DNA of 64,000 nucleotides from Malurus cyaneus samueli (GCA_009741485.1 CM019214.1:28734746-28798745), one strand, 5' to 3'. Numbered from the stretch's first letter, positions 47,442 to 61,860 are shown. Program-made: numbers and translations. Notes: generated by a model not told the origin, from the letters alone.

Positions 47442-48419
47442 ATCATAGAACCATAGAATCAATTAGATTAGAAAATACCTTTAAGATCATTGAGTCCAAC
47501 CATTAACACAACACTGCCAAATCTACTACTAAACTATATCCTCAAATGCCACTTCTATATGTCTTTTGAACAGCTTGGGCAGCCTGTTCCAATGCTTGAC
47601 AAACCTTTCTGTGAAGGAATTTTTTCTAATATCCAATCTAAACTTCCCCTGGTGCAGCTTGAGGGGAGCATTTCCTCTTGTCCTGTCACTGGTAGACTGT
47701 GAGGAGAGGCCGACCCCACCTGGCTACAGCCTCCTTTGGGTGGTCATAGAGAATAATAAGGTCCCCTGTGAGCCTTCTCCTCTCCAGGCTGAACAACCAC
47801 AGCTCCTTCAGCTGCTCCTCACAGGACTTGTGCTCCAGACCCTTCCCGAGCTCCATTGCCCTTCTCTGGACACTCTCCAGCCCCTCAATGTCTTTCCTGC
47901 AGTGAGGGGCCCAGAACTGAACACAGGATGTGAGGTGTGGCCCCATCAGTGTTGAGTACAGAGGGACCATCACTGCCCTGCTCCTGCTGGCCACACTATT
48001 GCTGATCCAGGCCAGGATGCCATCGACTTTCTCGGCCACCTGGGCACAGCTGGCTCATGTTCAGCCGCTGTCACCATCACCCCCAGGTCCTTTTCCACTG
48101 GGCAGCTTTCCAGCCACTCTGCCCCTGCCTGTAGCGCTGCCTGGGATTGTTGGAACCCAAGTGTAGGACCTGGCTCTTCTTGTTGAACCTCATGGCACTG
48201 GCCTCATGGCATGAATCCAGCCTGTCTAGATTCCTTTGCAGAACTTTGCTGCCCTCCAGCAGATCCACAATCCTGCCCAACTTGGTGTCCTCTGCAAACT
48301 GCCTGAGGGTGGCCTCAATTCCCTCATGCAGGCCATCGATGCAGATGTTGTACGGAACTGGCTCCAGTGCTGAGCCCTGGAAACACCACTTGTGTCTCAC
48401 CACCAGCTGGATATAATTT
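47442..48419 (-). mobile_element. CR1 LINE 3' ~1 kb
   Basis: The inverted CR1 starts 'aatcatagaaccatagaatcaa' and continues with 'aagatcattgagtccaacc', 'cagcctgttccaatgcttgac', 'caggctgaacaaccacagctcc', 'gggcccagaactgaacacagg', 'ctgggattgttggaacccaagtg' and 'gttgtacggaactggctcc'. It covers the 3' UTR and the ORF2 C-terminal part, with stops in the frame. It is of a different subfamily from 26366 and 44708. Confidence 0.95.
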
Positions 48420-51400
48420 TATTCACTACTATTCTCTGGGACATCCAGTCAGGTTTTAACCTGGTTTTAAACAATTAAACCTGAGGTTTTACATCTTTCT
48501 TGAACCAAAATATCGAGTATGTTAACAAATACAGAATATGTGGAATTTGCAGCGATGTACTGATACTGAAATCTGCAGAAACAATAGGAGCAAAACTAGA
48601 TGCAAATATGTCTCAATGTAATGTAACCACTGATAGACAAGGTAAGATGAACAGAAATAGACATTTTCCACATAGGAAATTTCAGAGAAAGGAAATTATT
48701 TGTTCTTCACATTTATACATTTACTATGTTTTGGTTTTTTTTGTAGAGCAACTGTATTTTAAAATGCATTTCTTCTGGAAAATAATTGCTTTTATGATTG
48801 CTTTCTCTAATATCTAAAATCTGCTGTGAACCAGAGATTTTCATATAGGAAAGAACCTCAAATAAGATGGCAGATGAAACCTCATAATAATGAAAGTGAG
48901 TTCAGAGACTGAAAAAACAATGTATAATCCTGATCTTCCTGTCTTCAGGAAGACTGATCACCTTCAATCCTCAGGGAACAAGTTCTTCCAATTTTTTGTA
49001 TCTCTAGCTCCAGCCATTGGCAAAACCTTGGTAGCATCAGATATGGAAATAAAGTAAATACTTGTAAAAGTAATAAAATTTTGTTTGTCTCTCAACTGTA
49101 TGCTATAATATTCCTGACAGGTAATTTGCTATGTAATTGCTTATCATCACACCTGTCTCTTCTGGGCAGGAGTAGCGTGCTCATTCTGGACAAAGCACAG
49201 AAGCATTTTCTGGTGATCTTTCCGCACTGGTAACACCATGAAGGATTAATAAAATTCCATCAGAATTCCTTGAATATTATCATAGAACTGACCCTTAGCC
49301 TTTTTATTGTCTCCAATATATAGATTCATTTTGGCCTCTTCCTTTCACATGAGAATCTTCACAATTTTAGTGTCAGATTTTCTAGCATAATCAATCTTGA
49401 TGGCATCCTATAAATCATATTACCACAAAAAATATTTTTTCCAGGGACTGATAGATGACAGAAGATTGTTCTTCTTATTGTTTCCTTCCATCACAGATTT
49501 ACATTTGTTAAGTGATTCTGTAAATCTGGCCAAAAGTTTCACTGAGCGAGCATTCCTGGCTCTGTTTCCAAAGGCTGTGATCTCAAACTGAGAGCATCCT
49601 CGAAAGTCACTCCATTCCTCTGTCTGCTGAGGAGACAGACTTTTGTCTATAATCCTTTTCCACAAATAGGACCAAAATGGTGTTTTGAGGCATTTCTGCG
49701 TCTCCTCTCTTGTTGCTTAACATGACATATTATTTTGCTGATATAAAAGATGACTTTTACTGGACAGATTTAGAGAAATCAAGCCATTTTGATGAATCTG
49801 ACTGCCCCTACCTAACATGTCTCTTCCCATTTCAGTTTACCACTGTAGTTTAGGACAGTTTAAGAATTTGTTCACCCATTGAAGCTAAAAAATAATTAGC
49901 ACAGTATTGGGTATATTCTGCAGCTGCTACAGCTGGAGTACCCTGTGTTTCCCTTGCCAGGCTGGTGCTGAATCCTGCCCTGAAGCAGATTATAACAAAA
50001 GTAATCCGAGCAGGACAGATATCAAATAATGATACTGTTGATACCTACCTATCAGAAAGAACACATATTGAGGGTTCTAAATATGACATATAAGTGAAAA
50101 GAGCACTATGATGCTGCTTTGCAGCTATTTGCCCCTTAACATTAAAGCAATGCTAAGCAGCTGAAGTCGGCAGAGATACATTTCCTGTTTGCAACAAAGT
50201 ACTGCAGTTCCAGGCTGCTTTGATTTTTAAGATATAAATGTCAAGGGCACAGAAACTCAAGCAGGAGAAATCAATCAGATGTATGAACAATCCACACAGG
50301 TCTTAGGGGAAAACATGCCAAATTTTCCAGCCTTTAATAAAAGCCTTGGCACCCTATCAGCATAGGAAGAGTAACACTTAATCTTACTGAAAAATGAAAG
50401 GACATTTTCATCAGAAGGCACTTTTTTAACCTTAGTCATGGAGGAAAGTTCATTGTCTGTACCTTTTCCTGACAAACATAACAAAGGCTACATAAAAAAG
50501 AGACATGTTAGGTTTTGAGAGTAATGACTGGAACACATGAAAACTGTGTACAGTGCTGGACATTATGCAGAGCCATATCATTGTATCACAAAAGGAGGAA
50601 AAATGCTGGGCAAAAAGGAAGCATAGTTATGTTTGTCTCAGCAAAAATAATACTTAAATAAAAGCTGCAATAAGTAGTATCTATTTCAAGTAATAATGTT
50701 TGTGTACTTGGAATAAGAGCATCTTTGAAAGCCTAATGGAAGTAGGGTGGTCTCGCTACCTGCTCTTTCCTGTTTTTCCACCAATTAATATAAAATAAAA
50801 ATCTAGGCCTCTAGATGAGGCTTTCTCATGCATTTCTAAAACATTATATGCATATGCAGCAACTCAGTACTTCTTTAGGTTTTTGAACATGACGATAGGT
50901 TTATTACTAAGTGTTCTTCTCTTGCATTATTCAGTAAAGTTACTTTATAGCATTTTGTTTACGTGATGAACACAAGAATAAACCAAGTCAATACTCATAT
51001 TTCAAGCAGTTTCCAATTTCATGCAGAAAAATGCCCAACCATGCTTCTGTGGTATAAAATAAAGTGTTTCTCAAAAAAAAAATCCCATCAGAGTATACTT
51101 CACTGTTTCTTGTTGAAGTCCAATTACCTGTTTACTTCCTGTATAAACGCAGCTAAATATATTCTGATACCAGCAGATGCACAATCGTGAGATAAAATTT
51201 TGTTTGTTTGCTTTTAAACTTCTTCTGAGTGTAACATAGTATTCCCACAGCCTTCTTTTGCTCGCTGGGTATGAGACTGAATAGAAAGTCTATGACTTAA
51301 CAAATGCTTTTATTATCCAGGGTTTCAGAGCCATTAAGAGCTTTTCTAAAAACTAGAGAGCTGTAATGGGGCCATCCAAATTCTCTTTAGGCTCACTAGC

Positions 51401-54400
51401 ATAAAACACACTGGCAGCAGTCTACTCATAGAACTCAGACAACATATGCTGCTTCTTGACTAAAATTAGCTTTACGTCCCATAACGGTAACACTTAAGGG
51501 ATATGTAATACACTGTAGTAATACGGTTTCAGCTTCTGTATTCTGATTCTTTTTTAGTAGCAAGTTCGTCTCTACAAGCAGTGTAATTAATCTGCGTATG
51601 CATTGCATCATTCCGTATATGTGCTACCCATACAAATGTGAAATGCATCAGCCACTGGGTTATGCCGTGATTTTGTACCACTCTGTGTGTTTGTGTGTGC
51701 ACACACAGTGACTGCTACTAAAGGATTTCATAAAATCATGCTGTTAAACAGAAACACACACAGTGGCTGTGTACACATTTATAAATAATGATGCCAGGAA
51801 TTAATTGATAAGAGCTACCAAATACCCATCCCACCTTTGTTCTGTCTGCTTCCTTCCCCTCATCTCTCTTCTCTCTGGCTAGCTGTTGCCCAAGACTTGT
51901 TCAAATTTCTTTGTAAGACTTTTATTCTATCTTCGCCCTCACCACCCCTCAAGCTCAAAGCAGCTCTACAGAAACCCAAGAAGCCACTCAAATTGATTCA
52001 GTGTGATGATCATTAGGAGCAAATTCATCTGTTACGCACGTGGCACTCCACCGACGTCAATGGGACTACACAGCAGCAAGCAAAGATGGGAAGGCAGCCG
52101 AAGGGCTAAGTATTTCAAAGGAGAAATCCCTGACTCATGACCTTAAAGCATGGAAGCCTTCATAAATCACTTATCCCTCTACTGGGTTCTTCCTTTAATA
52201 TCTTGCCTTTGATGATTAACCTGAGCCACCTTCTCTTTCCAAAGGTGGGGGGGAAGGGCATAGCAGGGAAGAGTGGAAAAAGCTGACATTTCCCTTTACT
52301 CCCTTCTCTAAGCAATATGGAAAACTAAGGCAAAAATTTGTAATTCCTCTTTGCTCATGTGCTTCTCAGTATAGAGGAGGCAAAGTAGTTGCTAATTGTA
52401 GAACTCAATTTCAACAGCACTATGAAAACATGAACAAACCCTCCCACATCCAGCTATAAATCAATATCCATTATAGGGCTCATTGTGCTGGGATGATTAG
52501 CTCTAGAGATGTCACACAGGCACAAGTACTCCCTGGTTCAGATGTATCAGGGCAGGTCTGTGCCACTCAGAACAGAACTACTTTACGTGGCTTTGAATCA
52601 CAGCTCCAGCTCAATGTATTGGAAAATTCAGCTACATTCATCTATCTGCAATAACATTTGTAAGGGTGGCCTGATTTTAGGCAGTAAACTGCCAGTAAAC
52701 AATTATTTTAGGAAGCAAAGAGGCATACAGAAAAAGTAAAATAGTTTTTATTCTCTCCTTTCACCAGGGGATGTTCAAGTGCTCATTGTAGAAGATACCA
52801 AGCATGCTTTTGTCACAGCTTGGCACTGCCTTTCCAGCACCAGCTTTGCAGAAGCTGTAGCATGAAAGTAAGGCAAAGCAACAGCAGCCTTAACTGTCTT
52901 AAAATCAGTCAACACTGAATGGCTGCTGCAGGACTGCCATAGTAGACATGTCTATTTATAGAGTACCAAATAGTGCTGGTGCCACTTAATTGTGGTGCTT
53001 AGCTTAGTACCAGATACATCCCTCTTAAATGGTTTCTGGTATTATAATCCACCTCCACTGTAAATTCACTGCTATTAAACATCAGTTCCCCTGGACTAAT
53101 TCCAAGCTAAGGGTATTTTTTTCTGTCCCACGTTTCTGGATGTTAGAAGGTCAACCCCCTGACCCCCTCTTCTGCCTGGGTCCAGCAGAAACTTTCACCT
53201 GTTGACAGGGTGGTGGCTGATGTCCCCTGCCAGGACAGCCTACTCCAGCAAACAGGCTTCTCAGGTTAGAACAGTCAGGAGGAGCTTCGGTTTGCCCAGC
53301 CAGAACTTCCTCAGACAAGGAAGTTCTTGTCAAAGAGCTCAAACATGATCTTTCTCAGAACAAGCCACCTTAGTCTGCACAGACTTAACATCTCAAGAAA
53401 GACTGCTGCTTTGCAAATGACAGCCTCTTGATAAAATCTTTCCCTCACCAGGTTTTTCACCCTGTGTAGATGTTGATTCCCTTTCCTTCCTACTCAGCTC
53501 TGAGTCAGGTGGGCTTCCTTTCAGAACTGAAGTTTGGGAAGTATCAGGACGTGGCACGGATGCCACCACTACTGTTTATTAATCCTCTTCTATTTAGCAC
53601 ACAATCCTTATGTCCATTACATGAAATACAGGAAGACACAGAAAAAAAACAAACTTCCAGTACAGCGAACGCACACAGTGTCTGTGAGTAAGCTACTTCA
53701 ACAGTCACACAGATCTACCCCCACACTCTCAGCAAGATACACAGATTTTATCGTGCTTATAAAATTTGTGCAGACCAGATCTATATTTGCCAGTTGATAC
53801 ATCTGCTCACAGACAATACCAGCCTCTATACCAGTCTGGCTCCCCTTCCTGCTCCCCTCTAGAGGGTTTAAATGTGTGGAATGTTGAAGGAGAATACCGA
53901 ATTGAAACTTCTGTAATTATATGTAATATAGAGATATTTTACAAGATAATAGGCTATGCTCTGGAGAGGAAAGATAAGACAATGAAATGCTAATATAATT
54001 TTTATTTTTGCCTTTTTATGCGACTAATTTATATCTTTATTAGCCCTTTTGTGATAATACATCTCTGTCAGGAGGAAACATTCTTCCTGGAATTATTGCC
54101 TACTAACAAAAGCAATTTTGCTTAATATAGAAATGTCAATTGGAACAAACCTGTAACAGCAACTTTATCAAAATTACAGGCAAACAGGGAAAAAAACAAC
54201 CCCAATGGCTGTGGCCATTACACATTTCACAGCAAGTGACATGATGGAATTGAATGTTGTCATGGTTGAAAGCTTCAGGGATCTCACACACTTCATTGAA
54301 CCCATCTCCAAAATGCTAAGTCTCACCATGTTCCCTCACAGCAAGATTCTCAGGCCACAAAATGCTCATCGTGCCCAGCCTCTGCAGTGTTCAAGGAGAT

Positions 54401-57400
54401 GAGACAGACACAGCTGCAGTAAGGGAAAACAGCCGTGTTTTAAGTAACTACTTCTCAATAGAGTAAGCTGTGACCACAAAAGCAGTTTTGACCCTTGCTA
54501 GGCAGATGAAAAAAACGTGTATAGACCATTAATACTGAAAACATGGCCAAAAATTACTTTGAAAATATATATTGGACTAGTGGCTTTTTTTGCTAATCTG
54601 AGAGGAAATGTCTGGACAATGGAAATGGAAGTGGTGCAGTCTGTGTCACTGTCACCTGGGATTTATATACAGGAAAAAAAATGGACTGTAGCCATCCTAC
54701 TTCCATCCCTGCTGCCTGTGGGGTGTCATCAGGAGGCATGAAGAGGACTTTCTTCTCCCACCATTACTCCATTACTTGTCCACTTCCAGTCCATGAGCAT
54801 GCATCTTCCAAGAATAACAAAGAGGGAACAGAAGAGGAACAATGCAAAGGGCAGTGGGACAAGTCAGAGTGCCCTACACTGCAGTGCTTCCATTTCTTAG
54901 GAATTTGTCCGCCAGCTAGCTGTTAGTTTAAAAATGGAAAATCTGATAACAGTATCACTGCATCATTATTTAAGTGAAAGGTTCATTTTTGTAGTGTGTT
55001 TAATATTTCTGGTACTTTATATATTGATTCATAGTTACTCATGCTTCCTAAATAAAAAGTTATAAAACAAATTGAACACAGTCAGGAAAAAAAAGCAGAT
55101 ATGCTTGAGAAACCTGAACCACAGCTTTTTTGAAGCTCAGAATGCTGATACTGCTATATTTAGTGCCTTATTTGGTGGGAAAGGGTAAACCACTAAAAGA
55201 TTTCTTCCGGCTTCAATTGAATGCTGCATCAAAACAAAAATATTTTTACAGATGACATTTAAGTAGCCAAAAAGTGATACCCCTATTATTTACTATCCTT
55301 TTGGAAGAACAGCTGCTTGCTTTTATGGTTACGAAGTATTGTCAAAAAGTATTCCCTAACCTGGAAGTGTGTTATGATGAATTCTACTTGTACTAAGTCC
55401 ATCTGGTTTTTACCATACCTGACAGGAACTTTTGCACACTTTTAAAAAAGTTATCTCTTTTTTCTTTATACTTGGGAAAAAAGTAGCCTCAAGACATGCA
55501 ATTTATTTGGAATTTCACAATTTCACAGTGTAGAACTACTACACAGTGAGACAGTCTGATCAGAAATATGTAAAAGGGGGACAAAAGTATGTAAAGGTGG
55601 GAACAAGACCTGTGAAGTGCTACCAAAAATAAAATAGCAAAATAATGTTCTTGTCCCTTTAAGATACCAAAAATAAACCCCAATACTTTGCTCATCTAGA
55701 TCCTGATGCTGCACTCAGCTCTACAGTCACAGGAGTCTGACTGTGGGGAGCTCTGCCGGATCGAAGCACTGAGGTGTAAAATAGAGACATAAGGCAGGAC
55801 TAACATTAATGCAAATCCAAAGTGAAGAGAACACAAAGTTCACAAAGCAGCAAGGACAGAATATTATTCACAATACCCATAGATTCCGGCACTTTCCTTT
55901 CTTCTGTTTATTTGCTGATCATTTGTGTATTTTTTCTCTTTGATTGTGCATGGCTGCCACTAATGAGGTTTGTCACTATTCCAACAACAAATATCTCTGG
56001 AGGTACTTGTGTGTGGTGTTTGAATGAGAAAGCAGGTGAGTGAACAAGGAAGTAAAAGGAAAATCACATTAGTAACCATAGCAGCCAACAGCATTTCATC
56101 CCAGGAGAAGCTTCCTCTGGTGGAGGCTGGGCTTCCTCTTAATGAGTTTCACACGCTGTTTCACAGCCATGGGGCAAGTCTTCCAAATGGTCCATGTGAC
56201 TGTTCTGTGCCACTAGTAAGACCTTCCTGACTGCTGTGCCTTTCCTGGTGAAGAGGATTGCTTTGCAGCAGCCAGGGACTGGATCTCTTGGATGAGGTAA
56301 AGCAGATGAACAAATTTGGGTTGTAATTGCAGTTGACTGCCTGAGCTGGCAGAAGATTGCAGTCAAATTATTTTAACTGACATACATTTGTTTGATTGCA
56401 TCTGTTTAGAAGCCGTATTCTTTTCTTTTAGAGGATTTTGTTAAGTATTTAACAAAGGTCACCTTTGTTAGCAAGAATGTGGGAATCTCATGTGTTGTCA
56501 TAATGACACTGCATTTAGCTTTTGACTGTCAGAGAAGTTATGCATTATTGCCAGAGGTTAGAAACAGGTCAGAGTCAGAACTGTGTCTCTTTTTCACATA
56601 CATGTTTTCTGGGGGGAAAAAAAAAACCAGATTTAGACAAAGAAAGTCAAGAAAGAGTGAAGTGATCTTCAATGTCCAAAGTTTTTTCAGTCTCCCTCTG
56701 TCTTTTGGGCTACTCTACTTCTACAAAAATCATCAGCAGAGTGGTTTGATGCTGGTCATTTTACTTGCTTTGTCTTCACCTTCAATTTGTTATCTGTCCT
56801 GGGCAGGTAAGTTCTCAGAATACCACAGTAACAGTTAATTATATTCTTCTTCAAATGAAGTACATCTGTCACAAACTACAAGCAGTGAAATGTTTTTATT
56901 ATAAAGCAAACTTCAGAATTATTGCTGGTATCTCTTTTCACAAACGATATTCAGAAGGATCTGAGAAAATACTATTTCAACAGATAAGACATAAATATCT
57001 GTTCCACTGAGGGAATAATTTCTCTTATTAGTACAGATTAACTAGTTTAAATATATGGTGACTCAATAACGAGAAGAAGTTGTTCTTTTCATTAACTTTT
57101 CAGAAATATAATAGATGAAGAGACACAATTAGGGAGTGATATCTTTATGGGAAAAGCCAAGAACACTGCAGGGTAAGGAATTTCACTCAAAGCACATACC
57201 AGTTTCTCAAGCAGATAAGCTGCATACATTTACCAGCTTTTCAATCTCTGCCATTTCCCATTCCTCACACTATTCTCACATATGCCCAAGTCAACTCTTA
57301 TCACCACCATATGGTTTTTTTTCAAGAAGTATTTAGTAACTTTGCCAGAGCTACTAGAGGTACATAGTCACTACCATAATAGGAAGCAGCAATCTAAATA

Positions 57401-60260
57401 GATGTTAAACTAAAATCTAGAATCAAAATCCTCTGAGGTCTACCCTATTATCCTGTATCACCAGTGTGCCTGGGAGAACTGTGGCACTTTATTGAAGCCC
57501 AGCTTTAAATCCTGCCTGTACACCTTCCAAAATCATGGTGGACTAAACCGTAAAATATCTATTACCCCCTCATGAAGAGAATCCAGCATACAGTGAGCTG
57601 CTGCCCTTGAATCTGTCTCTCAACATTTTCACAGCAATTATGAAAAGGCATAACTTAATAAGTGTTGCAAAGTAACAGAAAATACAGCTGTACATAAGAA
57701 ATCTTCTGCACACTAACATATTCACCTTGGTTTCTAATGCTATTTAAACAATGAGAGCTATGTTTCAAGAAGAGCTGTACTGATACAGTAGGTAAATCAG
57801 AACGGATGTGAGATTCTGTGGTAAGTAGTAAGATCTAGAGAATGTGATAAATTCAGCTGGATGGGTGGGAGTGGGCTGAAAGGTCAGTAATGGATCACAA
57901 GAACTCATTCAGTAAGAATAAGAAGGAGGAACACAAAGCAATTTAGAATTTAGTGTCTAGTATTTAGAAACTAGCAATTTAGTATTTAGGAAATACAGCA
58001 TGCAGGTAATTTTAGGAATTTTTAAAATGAGAAATGAGGAGTGAAATAAATGTGATGGCATATTCAAAGACAAAGACAATTAGTTTAATGAATTGCTTAA
58101 AAGCAAAACATTTCATAATAGGCAGAACAGATCCATGACCAATATGATCAAGGCTCCTCTTTTGGCTTGACTGCTAAGTCACAACGTGACTTTCAGCAGG
58201 TCACTTTAGGATACATCCAATAAAGGACTCAGGCACCTTAAGCCTGACTTAGGCAGATTTGCAGTACTTAAGTCTAAAAGTATGACCTCAACACCCTCCT
58301 CAGTTGCACACTGACCCTAGAGAAGCTTGTCACTCCAAAAAATCAAATATCTGTGCTGTGCAGTGCTCCCTGCACAAACATGGCTCAGTCAGCAAAGGTG
58401 TCCTGTGTTACCTTTCAGTGTCCTACCAGTGCTCTCTTCTGGGTTGCACATTTAGGTGTCCTTTTTGCGGAAATACAGTCACAAAGGACTAACGTAGGCT
58501 GGGATTTCATCTCAGTATGTGCCGAGAGTCCAGCTGTGCTCCTTTTCTCTCCTTTTCCTGGCAGTGTATGGAAGGGCAGAAAAATGGCTCAGCTTTGCTT
58601 GAGCAGTAGCCTGGAAATTTCTGTATCTGAGCATGTGTGTGTGTCCCCTCCCTGGACTGAGTCAGTGAGGACAGGAGCCTTGGGCCCCTTTTCACCTCAG
58701 GGAATGCAGCCAGCCTACACCTACGAGTGGGTTCCAGGCTCTGGATTTGAGGAGAATGTTTCTTACAGCCCCATCTTGGTTACCTAAGCTGAGGAGACAG
58801 CAAAGAGTTCAGAAATAGCTGCATAATGTTCATGCTCACCATGTGAACTTCCTTCCCTTCAGAGATGCTCCATAAGGTGCACTCAGTCACGTGGGCATCA
58901 CACACAGGGACACTTCATGAAGTGAAAAAAATACACTGTGGCATTTGGATGAAAGAAATTATCGCAAGTATTAAAAGAAAGAAAACTTCAGAAAGCAACT
59001 TTCTGCGTAACTTGAAAATTTGCTTTCATTCCAAACCCAGGTAAGAAGGAATGTCATTAAAAATATTGGATTTATTAAATGGTACTGTTTGAATAAAAGT
59101 GGAATAAATTGTAAAATATTACCGAATATGAGTATTCCATGGGTTCTTTGAAATTGGAATAGCTAGACAGATGTATGCTAAAAAGCAATAGAAATGATTT
59201 CCTGTCTCAGCTTTGCAATCTGTGTATTTTGAAACTATCACTTTATGTTCATTATTAAGTTCTTCTGTATTTTTTGCAAATAAACTGGTTTCTGAAAGAC
59301 TGATTACATGCACAATAATATTGATATGTCCCTGTTCATGTAAATAAACTGAAAATAAAGTAGTTTTGTGCAAACTCATGCAGAATTGCCAATTTTGAGA
59401 AAAAATCCTGTTGTTTCATGGATATTTTAATTATTTTCATCTTTCCATTTCAGTGATGATTTTTTGAAACTAAAACACAAGTACAGAAACCTATGTCATA
59501 GAAGTGTTAGGTCTGTATATAGGAGCATGAAAATGGGAGGTGCTGCAAAAGGAATATAAATTATTAGTCGTAACCAAGATGAAAATTGGGGTTTAGACCA
59601 ACGTCACTTTAGAGTTTGAACAGCAACATTAGCTTGACCACAGTGCACTTAGTGTGCATTAAATTATACATTTTGCAATCTAACCAGCAATAAAAACTGC
59701 TGAACGTATATAATGCACCTACATTAAAGGTGACCTGTAAACAAACAGTCATATGTCCTTTCTCTTAGTATTTATGTAAGGGTCTCAAATGGTGCATTTT
59801 CTATTTTTTCCACATCTGTTGTATTGGAAATTTGTGCATTCTTCGTGGTAGAATATTTTATGTGCCCAGAGAACTACGTAATTGTGACAAAACAAAAACC
59901 CAAATAAGCAAAAATTGTATTGTTTTAGCCATGAACTAGGCAATAAAGAACAGCTTATGTGATTGCTGCTAAAGAAGGGAATGGATTTTCATAAGCATAA
60001 AATTCTGATTTTGTTAAAATCGACTCTTCTAGTAAAAGATTAAATTTTATCAGATTAGTAAGTTCCGATTAATTTTTGAGAAAGCACTTGCTTTAGAGCC
60101 TTCCTTTCATATTAAGTTGCACAGAGTAATACACAAGTAATCTGAGACTACCAACAAAATTCCTGCAAACTTGAACGAGTTCTCTGGTATGAATGGCATG
60201 AAAAAACAGCAGCCGACGAAAACAAAGGGCTTAACATCTAAAAGGTGTTCTCCCGGGTAT
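48420..60260. other. Intergenic upstream of ATP11A, no gene recognised
   Basis: About 11.8 kb of AT-rich DNA with no CR1 and no convincing coding exon. A CpG-bearing stretch near 52025-52090 ('cacgtggcactccaccgacgtcaatggg') resembles an old amniote repeat. A 71-codon frame at 55822-56034 ends in a strong GTGAGT donor but is unsupported otherwise. Confidence 0.65.
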
Positions 60261-60265
60261 TTAAG

Positions 60266-60287
60266 AAAAAAAAAAAAAAAAAAAAAA
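60266..60287. repeat. Poly-A homopolymer tract
   Basis: Twenty-two consecutive A just upstream of the ATP11A CpG island, marking the change from AT-rich to GC-rich sequence. Confidence 0.9.
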
Positions 60288-60784
60288 GAATAGTTACATG
60301 CTACTTCTCTTTCGTGCGAGTTTTTTTGCCGAGTTCCGCTTATCCCTCTACCTGTCACCAAGTAATTTCTACTGTCTGGGGGTTCAGTAGGGCTGTGATG
60401 TTTAGCCTTGTCACTGCACAGAGGTCTTTATCTGTTCCTTTACAAGGGGGCGGTCCCACTTGTCCCGCGGGCTCCCGCCGCTCTGCCCCCAGCGCTGCCG
60501 CTCCTCGGCCGCCGAGGGGGGTTCGCCTCCAGCGAGCTGGAGCGGCACGGACGGCAGCATTTCGCAGCCCGTCCGCAGCCCAGGCGGGAGCAGGCACACG
60601 GCTCGCGGGCAGGTCCCTCGCTGCGGGCGGCGCGGAGGCGCGGGGCGGCGGGGTCGGCGCGTCCCGCGCGGGCACTCCGCCCCGGAAAGGGCGGCGGCCG
60701 CTCCCTCCTGCTCGGGGCGTGGAGCGGGGAGGTGAAGGCGGGGCGCAGGGATTACCCACTGCCGCTCCCTGTCTGTCCGCAGCG

Positions 60785-61315
60785 CTCCACAGCTCTCCTT
60801 GTCCTCCCGGTATCATTCACTGTGTTTCTCATTGCTCCCAGTTCTCCCGTATCCAGTGTCACTTCCTGGCTCGCCCCAGTGCTCCCAGTAGGATTCCCTG
60901 GCTCCACCCCCATCCCCCCATTGCCCCCATACCCATGCCGGGGGATTTGGAACTACATAATCTTTAAAGTCCCATCCAACGCCATCCATTCTATAATTAT
61001 GAGCTCTCCCAGCGTCATTCACTGGCTCCCCTCAGTGTTCCCAGTTCACTCCCAGCATCACCCCCTGGCTCCCAGTCCGTGCTCTCATGCCATCCCAGTT
61101 CTGCCACTATCGCTTCGTGGCTACCCTCAGTGCTCCCACTTCCCCTCCCACTACTCCCAGGGCTACTCCTGGCTCTGCACCAGTGCTCCCAGTTCCCTCC
61201 CAATGCACCCAGTCTCACTGTCCGGCTTCTCCCCATGTTCCCACTCCCCTCCCGGCATCACTCCCGCAGCGCTCCAGTACAATGCACGGGCTCACCGCAG
61301 TGTTCCCAGCCCATT
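60785..61315. repeat. Degenerate ~52-bp minisatellite (CCCAGT-rich)
   Basis: Phrases like 'cctcagtgctcccagttc' recur near 60873, 61029, 61124, 61177 and 61293. Their spacings are close to multiples of 52-58 bp, interspersed with 'catcac.ccctggctcc'. It is strongly diverged. A CR1 terminus is embedded at 60938-61003. Confidence 0.7.
60938..61003 (+). mobile_element. CR1 3' terminal fragment inside the minisatellite
   Basis: The sequence 'ggatttggaactacataatctttaaagtcccatccaacgccatccattctataattatga' is a diverged sense CR1 3' end with its terminal octamers. Confidence 0.75.
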
Positions 61316-61509
61316 CCCCCGCCGGGCGGGTAGGCGCTCCGGAGCCGCGCGCGCGGGACGGGAAGGGGAGCGGGCACGGCCGGCAGCGCGCGCGTGCCCG
61401 CCCGCGTGACTGCGCGCCGCGGCCGCCGCGAGATCAAAGCGGCGCGAGGCGGGCGGGGGCGCGGCCGGTACGGGCGAGCCCGCGCGCGCGCCCCGAGCCG
61501 GGAAGGTTT

Positions 61510-61521
61510 GGGGGGGGGGGG
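61510..61521 (+). other. G12 homopolymer, potential G-quadruplex
   Basis: Twelve consecutive G about 340 bp upstream of the ATP11A start codon, flanked by GC-rich sequence. Runs of this kind can form G-quadruplex structures and are error-prone in sequencing. Confidence 0.8.
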
Positions 61522-61860
61522 AGCGGCCCCGCCGCCGCGGATAAAGCCTGGCGGCGCGCGCGGCGGGCAGAGCGCGGCGGGCCGGGGCGGAGAGCCTTCA
61601 GGCTGTCGGCGCGTTCCTCTGCCTCCCTCTGCGAGAGTCTGGTGCCGGGGCGGCGTGACGGGGGCATGCGGGGCGGGGCGCCGCGCGCAGCGGCGGCGCG
61701 AGCACATGGCATAGCCGGGGGACGGCGGCGGCGCCGGCCGGGTCACAGCGGGTCCGGCGGGGCGAGCGCGGCTCCCTGCATGTGGGAAGTGAGGAGGCGA
61801 GCCAGGGACCCGGCGCCACGGCGAGCACCCGGCGGCGCGGTCCTGAGCCGCCCGCCCGCC

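Noticed and set aside
47566..48403. 117-129 codon frames on both strands
   Set aside because: They lie wholly inside the CR1 copy at 47442-48419. The minus-strand frames are decayed CR1 ORF2 remnants.
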